Below are positions 34,980 to 47,100 of a stretch of 64,000 bases of DNA, piece after piece. The notes below the pieces were generated by a model. It had not been told where the DNA came from. It was given only the letters and a program-made list of their open reading frames with translations, and made no database searches. The DNA is from Macrostomum hystrix (lineage: Eukaryota > Platyhelminthes > Macrostomidae), in NCBI GenBank assembly GCA_950097015.1, contig CATNEN010000013.1:372001-436000 (forward strand), written 5' to 3'. The number at the start of each line of letters is the position of its first letter. Within the stretch, counting starts at the first letter, position 1. Position numbers and translations under genes: made by a program.

Positions 34980-36548
34980 AGTTGCCTGAAGTGGGGGTTC
35001 GGCCTGAAGTGACAGTTCAGTCGGGTTGCCTGAAGTGACAGTACAGTCGGGTTGCCTGAAGTGACAGTTCAGTTGGGTTGCCTGAAGTGACAGTTCAGTC
35101 GGGTTGCCTGAAGTGACAGTTCAGTCGGGTTGCCTGAAGTAACAGTTCAGTCGGGTTGCCTGAAGTGACAGTTCAGTCGGGTTGCCTGAAGTGACAGTTC
35201 AGTCGGGTTGCCTGAAGTGACAGTTCAGTCGGGTTGCCTGAAGTGACAGTTCAGTCGGGTTGCCTGAAGTGACAGTTCAGTCGGGTTGCCTGAAGTGACA
35301 GTTCAGTCGGGTTGCCTGAAGTGACAGTTCAGTGCGGTTGCTTGAAGTGGGGGTTCGGCCTGAAGTGACAGTTCAGTTGGGTTGCCTGAAGTGGGGGTTC
35401 GGCCTGAAGTGACAGTTCAGTTGGGTTGCCTGAAGTGGGGGTTCGGCCTGAAGTGACAGTTCAGTCGGGTTGCCTGAAGTGACAGTTCAGTTGGGTTGCT
35501 TGAAGTGACAGTTCAGTTGGTTTGCCTGAAGTGACAGTTCAGTTGGGTTGCTTGAAGTGGGGGTTCGGCCTGAAGTGACAGTTCAGTCGGGTTGCCTGAA
35601 GTGACAATTCAGTCGGGTTGCCTGAAGTGACAGTTCAGTCGGGTTGCCTGAAGTGACAGTTCAGTTGGGTTGCCTAAAGTGACAGTTCAGTTGGGTTGCC
35701 TGAAGTGACAGTTCAGTCGGGTTGCCTGAAGTGACAGTTCAGTCGGGTTGCCTGAAGTGACAGTTCAGTCCGGTTGCTTGAAGTGGGGGTTCGGCCTGAA
35801 GTGACAGTTCAGTTGGGTTGCCTGAAGTGGGGGTTCGGCCTGAAGTGACAGTTCAGTTGGGTTGCCTGAAGTGGGGGTTCGGCCTGAAGTGACAGTTCAG
35901 TCGGGTTGCCTGAAGTGACAGTTCAGTTGGGTTGCTTGAAGTGACAGTTCAGTTGGTTTGCCTGAAGTGACAGTTCAGTTGGGTTGCTTGAAGTGGGGGT
36001 TCGGCCTGAAGTGACAGTTCAGTCGGGTTGCCTGAAGTGACAGTTCAGTCGGGTTGCCTGAAGTGACAGTTCAGTTGGGTTGCCTGAAGTGACAGTTCAG
36101 TCGGGTTGCCTGAAGTGACAGTTCAGTCGGGTTGCCTGAAGTGACAGTTCAGTCGGGTTGCCTGAAGTGACAGTTCAGTCCGGTTGCTTGAAGTGGGGGT
36201 TCGGCCTGAAGTGACAGTTCAGTTGGGTTGCCTGAAGTGGGGGTTCGGCCTGAAGTGACAGTTCAGTTGGGTTGCCTGAAGTGGGGGTTCGGCCTGAAGT
36301 GACAGTTCAGTCGGGTTGCCTGAAGTGACAGTTCAGTTGGGTTGCTTGAAGTGACAGTTCAGTTGGTTTGCCTGAAGTGACAGTTCAGTTGGGTTGCTTG
36401 AAGTGGGGGTTCGGCCTGAAGTGACAGTTCAGTCGGGTTGCCTGAAGTGACAGTTCAGTCGGGTTGCCTGAAGTGACAGTTCAGTCGGGTTGCCTGAAGT
36501 GACAGTTCAGTTGGGTTGCCTGAAGTGACAGTTCAGTTGGGTTGCCTG
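34980..36548. repeat. 26-bp minisatellite with higher-order structure
   Basis: Basic unit contains GGGTTGCCTGAAGTGACAGT followed by TCAGTC. A variant carrying GAAGTGGGGGTTCGGCC recurs in clusters starting near 35335, 35770 and 36180, giving higher-order blocks of roughly 410-440 bp. Confidence 0.96.
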
Positions 36549-37035
36549 AAGTGGCAGTGGGCTCCTGAGGAGACAGTGGATCTCCTGAAGTGGCAGTGGG
36601 CTCCTAAGGAGACAGTGGATCTCCTGAAATGACAGTGGGCTCCTAAGGAGACAGTGGATCTCCTGAAATGACAGTGGGCTCCTAAGGAGACAGTGGATCT
36701 CCTGAAATGACAGTGGGCTCCTAAGGAGACAGTGGATCTCCTGAAATGACAGTGGGCTCCTAAGGAGACAGTGGATCTCCTGAAATGACAGTGGGCTCCT
36801 AAGGAGACAGTGGATCTCCTGAAATGACAGTGGGCTCCTAAGGAGACAGTGGATCTCCTGAAATGACAGTGGGCTCCTAAGGAGACAGTGGATCTCCTGA
36901 AATGACAGTGGGCTCCTAAGGAGACAGTGGATCTCCTGAAATGACAGTGGGCTCCTAAGGAGACAGTGGATCTCCTGAAGGGACAGTGGGCTCCTGAGGA
37001 GACAGTGGATCTCCTGAAGTGACAGTGGGTCTGCC
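36549..37035. repeat. 39-bp minisatellite with internal hairpin
   Basis: About 12 units containing GATCTCCTGAAATGACAGTG and GGCTCCTAAGGAGAC. CTCCT-A-AGGAG is a small perfect palindrome in each unit. It joins the 26-bp array without a gap and shares the CCTGAAGTGACAGT core with it. Confidence 0.95.
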
Positions 37036-37595
37036 AAAGAGTCATCAGGAGACGCACTAAAAGCCATCATGCAATGAATGCTTATTTTCATGTGTCCTAA
37101 TTTTCTAAAAGGCACTAAAATTTTGTTTGAACAATTCCAATCATCGCAGTATTTGCAGTTATCTGTTGTAAACATTCGAATTTTTCGTTTCGAAAGATAT
37201 TCTAATACGCAGACAAAGAGTTTGTCATCCCCGCACCTGAAAGGCCACCGTGTTACTTATCTAATCTCTGTTGCTTTGGGGATAAAAACTGCTTCTAGGG
37301 GCGAGTTTGTTTGGGCTGGCCAAGGGAGCCGACGGGACTATTTAGTCTGAAAGGGGGTAGAAAAAAAAACGGGGCAACTAAAAACTAAACCGACAGTTTC
37401 CGCTTTGGCGCCGTGAATCAGCTGACGAGAGAGATCATCAACCGTCAGAACAGGTTGTTGCCATGCTTGATAGCATAGAAACAATTTGGGAATTCTGGGA
37501 CACCCATCGAAAAACGCTTCATGAACAGAATGCATGCAGCGACATTAAAGAGCTGTTTTCCTAATCATTCTGCTAATACTAGCATCACCTGAGCT
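37036..37595. other. Spacer
   Basis: No supported gene or repeat. Confidence 0.5.
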
Positions 37596-39010
37596 CGTAT
37601 GACCATGCTCATTAATGTCATGACTGTGCTCATTACTGAGAAAATGATAGATGTCATGATTGTGCTCATAGATTCTAAATAACTGCTCATTGCTGAGAAT
37701 CTGCCATGATTGTGCTCATAGATTTCAAATGACTGAGCTCATTGCTGAGTACCTGATGGATGGCATGATTGTGCTCATAGATTCTAAATAACTGCTCATT
37801 GCTGAGAATCTGCCATGATTGTGCTCATAGATTTCAAATGACTGAGCTCATTGCTGAGAAACTGATAATGCCATGATTGTGCTCATAAATTTCAAATGAC
37901 TGTGCTCATTGCTGAGAAACTGATAAATGCGATGATTGTGCTCATAGATTTCAAATGACTGAGCTCATTGCTGAGAAACTGATAAATGCGATGATTGTGC
38001 TCATAGATTTCAAATGACTGAGCTCATTGCTGAGAAACTGATAAATGCGATGATTGTGCTCATAGATTTCAAATGACTGAGCTCATTGCTGAGAAACTGA
38101 TAATGCCATGATTGTGCTCATAGATTTCAAATGACTGAGCTCATTGCTGAGAAACTGATGGATGCCATGATTGTGCTCATAGATTTCAAATGACTGAGCT
38201 CATTGCTGAGTACCTGATGGATGGCATGATTGTGCTCATAGATTCTAAATAACTGCTCATTGCTGAGAATCTGCCATGATTGTGCTCATAGATTTCAAAT
38301 GACTGAGCTCATTGCTGAGAATCTGCCATGATTGTGCTCATAAATTTCAAATGACTGAGCTCATTGCTGAGAAACTGATAAATGCGATGATTGTGCTCAT
38401 AGATTTCAAATGACTGAGCTCATTGCTGAGAAACTGATGGATGCCATGATTGTGCTCATAGATTTCAAATGACTGAGCTCATTGCTGAGTACCTGATGGA
38501 TGGCATGATTGTGCTCATAGATTCTAAATAACTGCTCATTGCTGAGAATCTGCCATGATTGTGCTCATAGATTTCAAATGACTGAGCTCATTGCTGAGAA
38601 ACTGATAATGCCATGATTGTGCTCATAGATTTCAAATGACTGAGCTCATTGCTGAGAAACTGATAAATGCGATGATTGTGCTCATAGATTTCAAATGACT
38701 GAGCTCATTGCTGAGAAACTGATAATGCCATGATTGTGCTCATAGATTTCAAATGACTGAGCTCATTGCTGAGAAACTTATAGATGCCATGATTGTGCTC
38801 ATAGATTTCAAATGACTGAGCTCATTGCTGAGAAACTTATAGATGCCATGATTGTGCTCATAGATTTCAAATGACTGAGCTCATTGCTGAGAAACTTATA
38901 GATGCCATGATTGTGCTCATATATTTCAAATGACTGAGCTCATTGCTGAGAAACTTATAGATGCCATGATTGTGCTCATAGATTTCAAATGACTGAGCTC
39001 ATTGCTGAGA
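37596..39010. repeat. About 59-bp minisatellite with several length variants
   Basis: Units contain ATGATTGTGCTCATAGATTT, CAAATGACTGAGCTCATTGC and TGAGAAACTGATAAATGC. Shorter variants (ATTCTAAATAACTGCTCATT) are interspersed in a repeating order. TGAGCTCA in each unit is palindromic. Confidence 0.95.
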
Positions 39011-39930
39011 GTTACCAAACCAGTTCCGCAGTTACCAAAAACACAATGTAAAGGACACTGCATGGGAAGGCATCGTGAACTATTTATATTTGCGGAGAGA
39101 TTGAAAAGCTACAAACACACACACACACACACACACACAGCTTCTTGCTTGACATCTGCTAGATCGGACAGTGTTTGACGGCTGACATTTGTCTGTGCTG
39201 TGCCACCGTTGTGATCTTTATTTTCATAAGCTCCTGTGGGAAGAATGTAGAAAACCCGGCCTAAAATCCCAATCGCCTATGTCTATGGCATGTCGGCCAG
39301 GTAGAACTAAAAGATGCAGCTTGGAGAGGCTGGGAAGCGCAAGAATCCTCAGCCACAGCTGCAACTGACAGCTGACCTGTCCATCACAGCGGGAGGCCGT
39401 CTTCCCTGATCCCACCCTCCACAGTACGTTTCACCCCCACCGGCTCCCAAGATTGGGATCAAAGGCGCCGCCGCTCCCAGCCCCCTTATGCCTATCCCAG
39501 CCGGCATTGCTTTGGGGGGGGCTTAGGGAAAGTAGCCGTGTTGTTAAACACTCTAACCCGACAGGAAATCTCCCATACTCCCAGATGCAGAGGCGGCAGC
39601 GGGCACCTCGAGGCAGCCGACAGTCAGAAAGGAAACAAGAGGTGTCAGGAGCCGAAATCAGTTCTTTGCCTCGTCCGAGGCTTCCAGTTAGTCGCTCTGA
39701 CTAATGTCAAGCCAGCCTCCACAAAATAGAAGCAACAGCAGAAATGGAATCTTGGTTGCAATACAACAGTGACACAACAAAAGCAAATGTAAGAAGCTTG
39801 CCTAATTGTTGCTAGGCAGCATAATGGTAGGATTTTTGGCAATGAAATTGGCGACCTAGATACAAAATATTGCATTTACTTGTTAATCACTTTTCTAAAC
39901 CAACTTTGGTCACTTGTTGATTCGGTTCCA
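39011..39930. other. Spacer with CA microsatellite
   Basis: A (CA)n tract at about 39113-39138. Short ORFs at 39224-39415 and 39453-39704 show no recognisable domain. Confidence 0.55.
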
Positions 39931-39934
39931 CTTA

Positions 39935-40610
39935 CAGTTTCGATTCCCGCTCCGATTCCATCTATAGCTACGATTCCTGGTTCGATTCCATTTATATCTA
40001 CGATTCTTGGTTCGATTCCATCTATAACTACGATTCCCGCTTCGATTCCATCTATATCTATGATTCCTGATACGATTCCATTTATAGCTACGAGTCCTGA
40101 TTGGATTCCATTAATATCTACGATTCTTGGTTCGATTCCATTTATAACTACGATTCCTGCTTCGATTCCATTTATAGATACGATTCCCGCTTCGATTCCA
40201 TTTATAGCTACGATTCTTGGTTCGATTCCATTTATAACTACGATTCCCGCTTCGATTCCATTTATAGCTACGATTCCCGCTTCGATTCCATCTATAACTA
40301 CGATTCCCGCTTCGATTCCATTTATATCTACGATTCTTGGTTCGATTCCATTTATAACTACGATTCCCGCTTCGATTCCATTTATATCTACGATTCCCGC
40401 TTCGATTCCATCTATAGCTACGATTCCCGCTTCGATTCCATTTATAGCTACGATTCCCGCTTCGGTTCCATTTATATCTACGATTCCTGGTTCGATTCGA
40501 TTTATAACTACGATTCCCGCTTCGGTTCCATTTATAGCTACGATTACTAGTTCGATTCCATTTATAACTACGATTCCTGGTTCGATTCCTTGTAACTACG
40601 ATGCTTTCTT
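39935..40610. repeat. 30-bp minisatellite
   Basis: About 22 units built from TTCGATTCCATTTATAGC and TACGATTCCCGC. The unit length is a multiple of three, so a plus-strand ORF of 245 codons (IPASIPFIAT repeats) stays open; not taken as a gene. Confidence 0.95.
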
Positions 40611-41420
40611 CGATTAATTGACAGGTTCGATTTCTGCTTCGATTTTTTGTAGCTACGATTCCTGCTTCGATTCCCCAATGGCTTCTATTCTTGCTTAGAA
40701 TTTGTAACTGACAAGGTTTTTTATTGGGTTCTAGTTACAATTACTTTTTTCAACTTTCTGCCAAGACAATACCATAAAGGATTTCCGTGTTTAATTTCTC
40801 CCCAAAGCCGGGATTTCATTCGAATTTTCCTGCCATTATTTTCCCACCCAGTGAGTCACCAAAAGGGGGTCAAATATGCGGCAGCAAGTAGCCATGCGCT
40901 GATCAGTCACTGCGGCTAAATGCTGGTCGGTTCCCTAATTCCTATCGCGGCATCCAGTCAGCCAGCTTCCCGATTCCTCCATTCCGATTTGGTTGACCGC
41001 CTCATCAATGACTTTGCGAAGGGGGGGGGAGAGAATCAGTGCGGGGAATCTTAAGCTGGGTGAGACACAGTTAGATTTAGGGATAAATGGAAGGATAAAA
41101 AAAACTGGGGATCTAGATACTGATGAGGATTATTGAACTCGGAATCGTTTTTATTGAGGGCTGAGTAACAAGCTAGGTTAGTGGCTTGAGCAACAGATCT
41201 GAGCACAGAGGTCGTTTATTGTTGGCCACAGGGAAAAACGAGCCTAATGAGGATCAGATTTTCTAGAAAACCAAACTTTGCAAATCAAATTTTCTGGATC
41301 ATCTTAGCTTAGTCAATTGACTGTGCGAGGTCCGCAACAGCATTCCTTAATGAACTTTCTGATCGACTATGATCCGAAATTTCTGAGAATAGTACCAGAA
41401 GAGCTATGAGACTGATGACC
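40611..41420. other. Spacer
   Basis: No gene or repeat that I can support; a G-run at about 41020. Confidence 0.5.
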
Positions 41421-41424
41421 AACT

Positions 41425-42248
41425 GACTATAAACAGACAGGCTGTGATGACCAACTGACAATAAACAGACAGGCAGTGATGACCAACTGACAATAAACAG
41501 ACAGATAGTGATGACTAACTGACAATAAACAGACAGACAGTGATGACCAACTGCCAATAAACAGACCGGCAGTGATGACCAACTGCCAATAAACAGACCG
41601 GCAGTGATGACCAACTGCCAATAAACAGACCGGCAGTGATGACCAACTGACAATAAACAGACAGATAGTGATGACTAACTGACAATAAACAGACAGACAG
41701 TGATGACCAACTGCCAATAAACAGACCGGCAGTGATGACCAACTGCCAATAAACAGACCGGCAGTGATGACCAACTGCCAATAAACAGACCGGCAGTGAT
41801 GACCAACTGCCAATAAACAGACCGGCAGTGATGACCAACTGCCAATAAACAGACCGGCAGTGATGACCAACTGACAATAAACAGACAGGCAGTGATGACC
41901 AACTGCCAATAAACAGACAGGCAGTGATGACCAACTGACAATAAACAGACAGGCAGTGATGACCAACTGACAATAAACAGACCGGCAGTGATGACCAACT
42001 GACAATAAACAGACAGGCAGTGATGACCAACTGCCAATAAACAGACAGGCAGTGATGACCAACTGACTATAAACAGACAGGCAGTGATGACCAACTGACA
42101 ATAAACAGACAGGCAGTGATGACCAACTGACAATAAACAGACAGGCAGTGATGACCAACTGACAATAAACAGACAGGCAGTGATGACCAACTGACAATAA
42201 ACAGACAGGCAGTGATGACCAACTGACAATAAACAGACAGGCAGTGAT
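41425..42248. repeat. 32-bp minisatellite
   Basis: About 26 units containing GACCAACTGACAATAAACAG and ACAGGCAGT; CTGACAATAAAC/CTGCCAATAAAC variants occur in blocks. Confidence 0.96.
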
Positions 42249-42284
42249 GAAAAACTCTCAAAAGCATAATATTAGCTATGTTGC

Positions 42285-42323
42285 AAGCTATATCATGTAT
42301 GTAGCTATAGCATGATATAGCTT
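42285..42323. repeat. Perfect 13-bp inverted repeat (hairpin)
   Basis: AAGCTATATCATG at 42285-42297 and its exact reverse complement CATGATATAGCTT at 42311-42323, 13-base loop. It lies just after the 32-bp array. Confidence 0.8.
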
Positions 42324-42690
42324 ATAGATATGCGACACTTGTAAGGGCTACTAATTTGCATTAACATTAGACCGTAAGTAAATATAATGCAAACATTAGC
42401 ATACTACAAAATGAATTAATGAGAACGAAATAAAAGAGACTCTCAGAGGTCATCAGCGCGCTGTGACAGGTTCTGCGCCGGGAATTACGCAACAGGCTAG
42501 TCTATGCAGTTATCCCTTTATCCATCGCCCCTGCCCTAATCGCAAGCGATATCTCTGCTCAATTATATATTCCAGTCTGAATTGAGTGCGGAGAAGGCCG
42601 ATACACAGCCTGAGAACTTATTCCGACTAAGGCGAGATTAGCACGATGAAATTGACGGCTTGGCAGCATCGGTGATGACTCACCTTGTGG
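42324..42690. other. Spacer
   Basis: No feature seen. Confidence 0.5.
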
Positions 42691-42694
42691 AGTA

Positions 42695-43255
42695 GTGAGT
42701 TCGATCCTGTGTGAGTAGTGAGTACTAGTTCCTGTGTGAGTAGTGAGTACTAGATCCTGTGTGAGTAGTGAGTACTAGATCCTGTGTGAGTAATGAGTAC
42801 TAGATCCTGTGTGAGTAGTGAGTATTAGATCCTGTGTGAGTAGTGAGTACTAGATCCTGTGTGAGTAGTGAGTACTAGATCCTGTGTGAGTAGTGAGTAT
42901 TAGATCCTGTGTGAGTAGTGAGTATTAGATCTTGTGTGAGTAGTGAGTACTAGATCCTGTGTGAGTAGTGAGTATTAGATCCTGTGTGAGTAGTGAGTAC
43001 TAGATCCTGTGTGAGTAGTGAGTACTAGATCCTGTGTGAGTAGTGAGTACTAGATCCTGTGTGAGTAGTGAGTATTAGATCCTGTGTGATTAGTGAGTAC
43101 TAGATCCTGTGTGAGTAGTGAGTTCGATCCTGTGTGAGTAGTGAGTACTAGATCCTGTGTGAGTAGTGAGTATTAGTTCCTGTGTGAGTAGTGAGTACTA
43201 GATCCTGTGTGAGTAGTGAGTATTAGATCCTGTGTGAGTAGTGATTTCGATTCTG
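42695..43255. repeat. 25-bp minisatellite
   Basis: About 22 units of the type ATCCTGTGTGAGTAGTGAGT followed by ACTAG or ATTAG. Confidence 0.95.
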
Positions 43256-44020
43256 TGTACTTTAGCTAAGACTTGAGCAAAGCTAGGCACTTCTAGAATC
43301 TGGTTTGGTAAACAAGTTGCAAAGCAACAGTCTTTGTTAATTTGTAAAATAGCCGCCTAAATAGGAGTCCTTATTAAATAAGTTTTTATTTGATGTGTTC
43401 GATTATACTCGTAAATAAGATTTATACATTTGAGCAAATTTACTACCAAACACGAAACACATAATCTTGTGGGCGATTCTCTGATTGGGTCAGGATTGAA
43501 GTTGACCGATAACTGCTAAAAGATAGTGTAAATAATCACATTCATTAATTATTAGTGAGAAAATTATGACATAACAATAATAAGGCAAGGATTTAGACAG
43601 AAATCACAGATTGTTATAACAAAAGGTCGACCGCTAGTATTAATGAAACAAAAAATAGAGAAGTGTGGGTGGTACTTTGAATGTTTAATCAGAGACCACA
43701 AAAATAATGAGTGGCATAGGAATGGCAGTTATGTTGGCACAGCAGTTAAATGAAACAATAAACTAGCAAAAATCATCAAGTTAGATTTAACAAGGAGAAT
43801 ATCAATGTAAAATATAATTATGAATATGAAATCAATCAGGAAAATGATCCCTAGGGGAAGGCTTGGAAAGTGGATGGAGTGAGAGATAAGGCTACGACGT
43901 GGAAAGTTAATAATAAAAAATGATTTATTGCACACAGAGACAAAGAAACAAAAATAGAAGTGTTTGTAAATAATTAGTTTTCTAAACTCATGCTCAATCG
44001 AACAGCCATCGCTTCGCGAA
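43256..44020. other. AT-rich spacer and 3' UTR of TRAPPC10
   Basis: AT-rich. The TRAPPC10 3' UTR lies at the right end with a minus-strand AATAAA at 43924-43929. Confidence 0.6.
43924..43929 (-). terminator. Polyadenylation signal of TRAPPC10
   Basis: Minus-strand AATAAA about 92 bp downstream of the TRAPPC10 stop codon (CAATAAATCA context). Confidence 0.6.
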
Positions 44021-44112
44021 TCAAAACGCGTAGGTGACAACGGCTCGACTGTCATCGCAGGCTCTCTGGGCGGTGCAGCTTAGCCGCAAATTAGATGGCA
44101 ACGCGACCGCAG

Positions 44113-44143
<31 letters not shown>

Positions 44144-47100
44144 ACTTAGTGGGTCTGGCAGCTCCCACAGGTAGGCCACTGCACAGCCGGGCGACAGGGT
44201 CTGTAAGTTAGGAATAGGCAGGTAATTCAAGGGATTCGACTCAATGGGATTGGAATGAATGGAACTCGACGTCTTTGGGATTTGACTCTTTGGGATATGA
44301 CTCTTTGGGATTTGACTCTTTGGGATATGACTCTTTGGGATATGACTCTTTGGGATTTAACTCGATGGGATTCGACTTAGGATTTGACTCTTTGGGATAT
44401 GACTCTTTGGGATTTGACTCTTTGGGATATGACTCTTTGGGATTTGACTCTTTGGGATATGACTCTTTGGGATTTGACTCTTTGGGATTTGACTCTTTGG
44501 GATATGACTCTTTGGGATTTAACTCGATGGGATTCGACTTAGGATTTGACTCTTTGGGATATGACTCTTTGGGATTTGACTCTTTGGGATATGACTCTTT
44601 GGGATTTGACTCTTTGGGATATGACTCTTTGGGATTTGACTCTTTGGGATTTGACTCTTTGGGATTTGACTCTTTGGGATATGACTCTTTGGGATTTAAC
44701 TCGATGGGATTCGACTTAGGATTTGACTCTTTGGGATATGACTCTTTGGGATATGACTCTTTGGGATTTGACTCTTTGGGATATGACTCTTTGGGATTTG
44801 ACTCTTTGGGATATGACTCTTTGGGATTTGACTCTTTGGGATTTGACTCTTTGGGATATGACTCTTTGGGATTTTACTCGATGGGATTCGAATATTTTGA
44901 GTTTGACTCTTTGGGATTTGACTCGTTGGGATTTGACCCTTTGGGATTTGACCCTTTGGGATTTGACCCTTTGGGATTCGTCTTGATGGGATTTGACTCT
45001 TACAAGCAGTTACAACAATTGTAAAAATCTCGGCACTAATCTTAAAAATTGAATTGCACAAACCTCTTCAACGTTGCACAACAACTTGGCAGATTTCCAG
45101 GACAGCTCAGGATTAGACACTAGCAGCGTCTCGTCCAGTTCCTCGTTGGGACGCAGGTGCACAGACAGGTAGGTCTTGCTGCGATTTGGGAAGCCAGGTA
45201 GGGCGGAGGGATGATTGCTAATTGGTACAGATTCAAGAGGTTATTCAGCGAACTCACGATCCGGTGTTGTGCACACAATGCGAGAACAGCAATGGCCGCA
45301 GGTAGCGCAGTTCAACCCTCGCCGCATCGCCGTCGGGCACCTGGGCGACGGCTAGCCGGATTGCGGCGCGGCCGCCGCTGGTCCAGGCCTCGCCAGGCTG
45401 CGGCTCAGCGCGGCAGGCGAAGCTGAAACGCAGACAACCGTCGGCATCGATCGCGGCCTTGCCAGTTGGCGTAGCCGACTCGCCGACAGAAGAATCTGTC
45501 AGGGGCAGGAGACGCAGTTCGGGCTGCGGCTGGCTTCCGCCGCCTCCGGAGCCGTCCAGTAACCCAGGCCGCAGTTGGACAACAAGGCGATGCTCAAAGT
45601 GAAGAAGCAGCGGCGGCTGCGGTGTCGGCGGCAGCAGCTCCAGGCTGGGCAGGAGGCGCCTGCGCAGCGCCGGATCCCGCCAGGTTGCATCGCAGAGGCG
45701 CCGGCGTCGTCGATGCCGACCAAGAAGGCCGGATGGCGTCGTCGCAGAGGCGTCGGCAAAGAAGACAAGCCGGCCGCACTGGACTAGAAGCTCGCCAGGC
45801 TCCAGAAGGCCTGCAGTCTGTTAAAAAGTAGCAGATTTGTGGCTTACAACATCTTAACGAGTTTGTCTAGTATCTGACTACTATTAGTAGCAGCGCGATG
45901 ATATTGGTACCGTGACAAGCGACATAGAGATATTTTAAATGCCTCGTTTCGACTCAAACGATTTATCAACGACTAAAACGCATTTATCTAACGACTCATA
46001 ACCTTTACTAACAACTCAAAAGCTTTACCAACGTTTTATGCGCTTGATTAACGACTCAAACGCATTACTAACGACTAAAAGGCTTCTCTAACAACCCAAA
46101 CGCTTCTCTAACGACTCAAACGCATTACTAACGACTAAAAGGCTTCTCTAACAACCGAAACGCTTCTCTAACAACCCAAACGCTTCTCTAACAACCCAAA
46201 TGCTTCTCTAACAACCCAAACGCTTCTCTAACAACCCAAACGCTTCTCTAACAACCCAAACGCTTCTCTAACAACCCAAACGCTTCTCTAACAACCCAAA
46301 CGCTTCTCTAACAACCCAAACGCTTCTCTAACAACCCAAACGCTTCTCTAACAACCCAAACGCTTCTCTAACGACTCAAACGCTTCTCTAACGACTCAAA
46401 CGCTACTCTAACGACTCAAAAGCTTCTCTAGCGACTCAAACGCTACTCTAACGACTCAAAAGCTTCTCTAGCGACTCAAACGCTACTCTAACGACTCAAA
46501 AGCTTCTCTAGCGACTCTCTAACACCTCTCTAACACCTCTCACTCAGGGCGGTGTGCATGTGAGGGCTGGTCCGCACCCTTCAGACTTTAGTCCTGACCT
46601 GAGCTTCCAGTACAACTCGATTCTCGCCAGGCAGAAGGCGAACTCCGCCAGCAATGAGCGCCGGCCGGCCAGCAGCCAACGACGCTTCAGTTCTCAAAGC
46701 GGCGAAACGCTCCGGACTGTCCAAGGAAGAGTTGAGAGAGACGGACGAATCTGCCGATGCCAGCGGGTATCGCTGTTTGGCATCTTTCGGATCGCCGTAG
46801 CGAACTACGCAACGACCCGGCGTTGGAAAGCCAACACAGTGGCTATCGAAGAGGTCGGCGTCAGATGAATCGTCAGCGGCCGATTGTGGACTACCGGGAT
46901 TTGGCTTGGGCGCTGCGAGCGGCAGTACGAGATCTCCGGGGGCGAGACTGCGGGCCGAGAGGCGGCTCTGACTGCGCTCAAGCGGAGGCGGCAGCTGCTG
47001 CTCCTGGTTGACTAAGGCCTCGTCAGCGGTGGAGTTTCTACAAAGATGGAGAAAGGGAAAGATGGTGATGGAAAGGGATAGATAGGATAGAATGGGACAG

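Noticed and set aside
39880-40617. 245-codon ORF of IPASIPFI repeats
   Set aside because: 30-bp tandem unit, multiple of three, no start context or domain.
41425-42248. Forkhead-like AATAAACA motif in each 32-bp unit; TGACAG (MEIS-like) in the arrays at 34980-37035
   Set aside because: Such 6-8 bp motifs are expected by chance in some of nearly thirty arrays; no evidence of function.
44275-45024. 249-codon ORF of DSLGF repeats
   Set aside because: Lies in a TRAPPC10 intron and is entirely 15-bp repeats.
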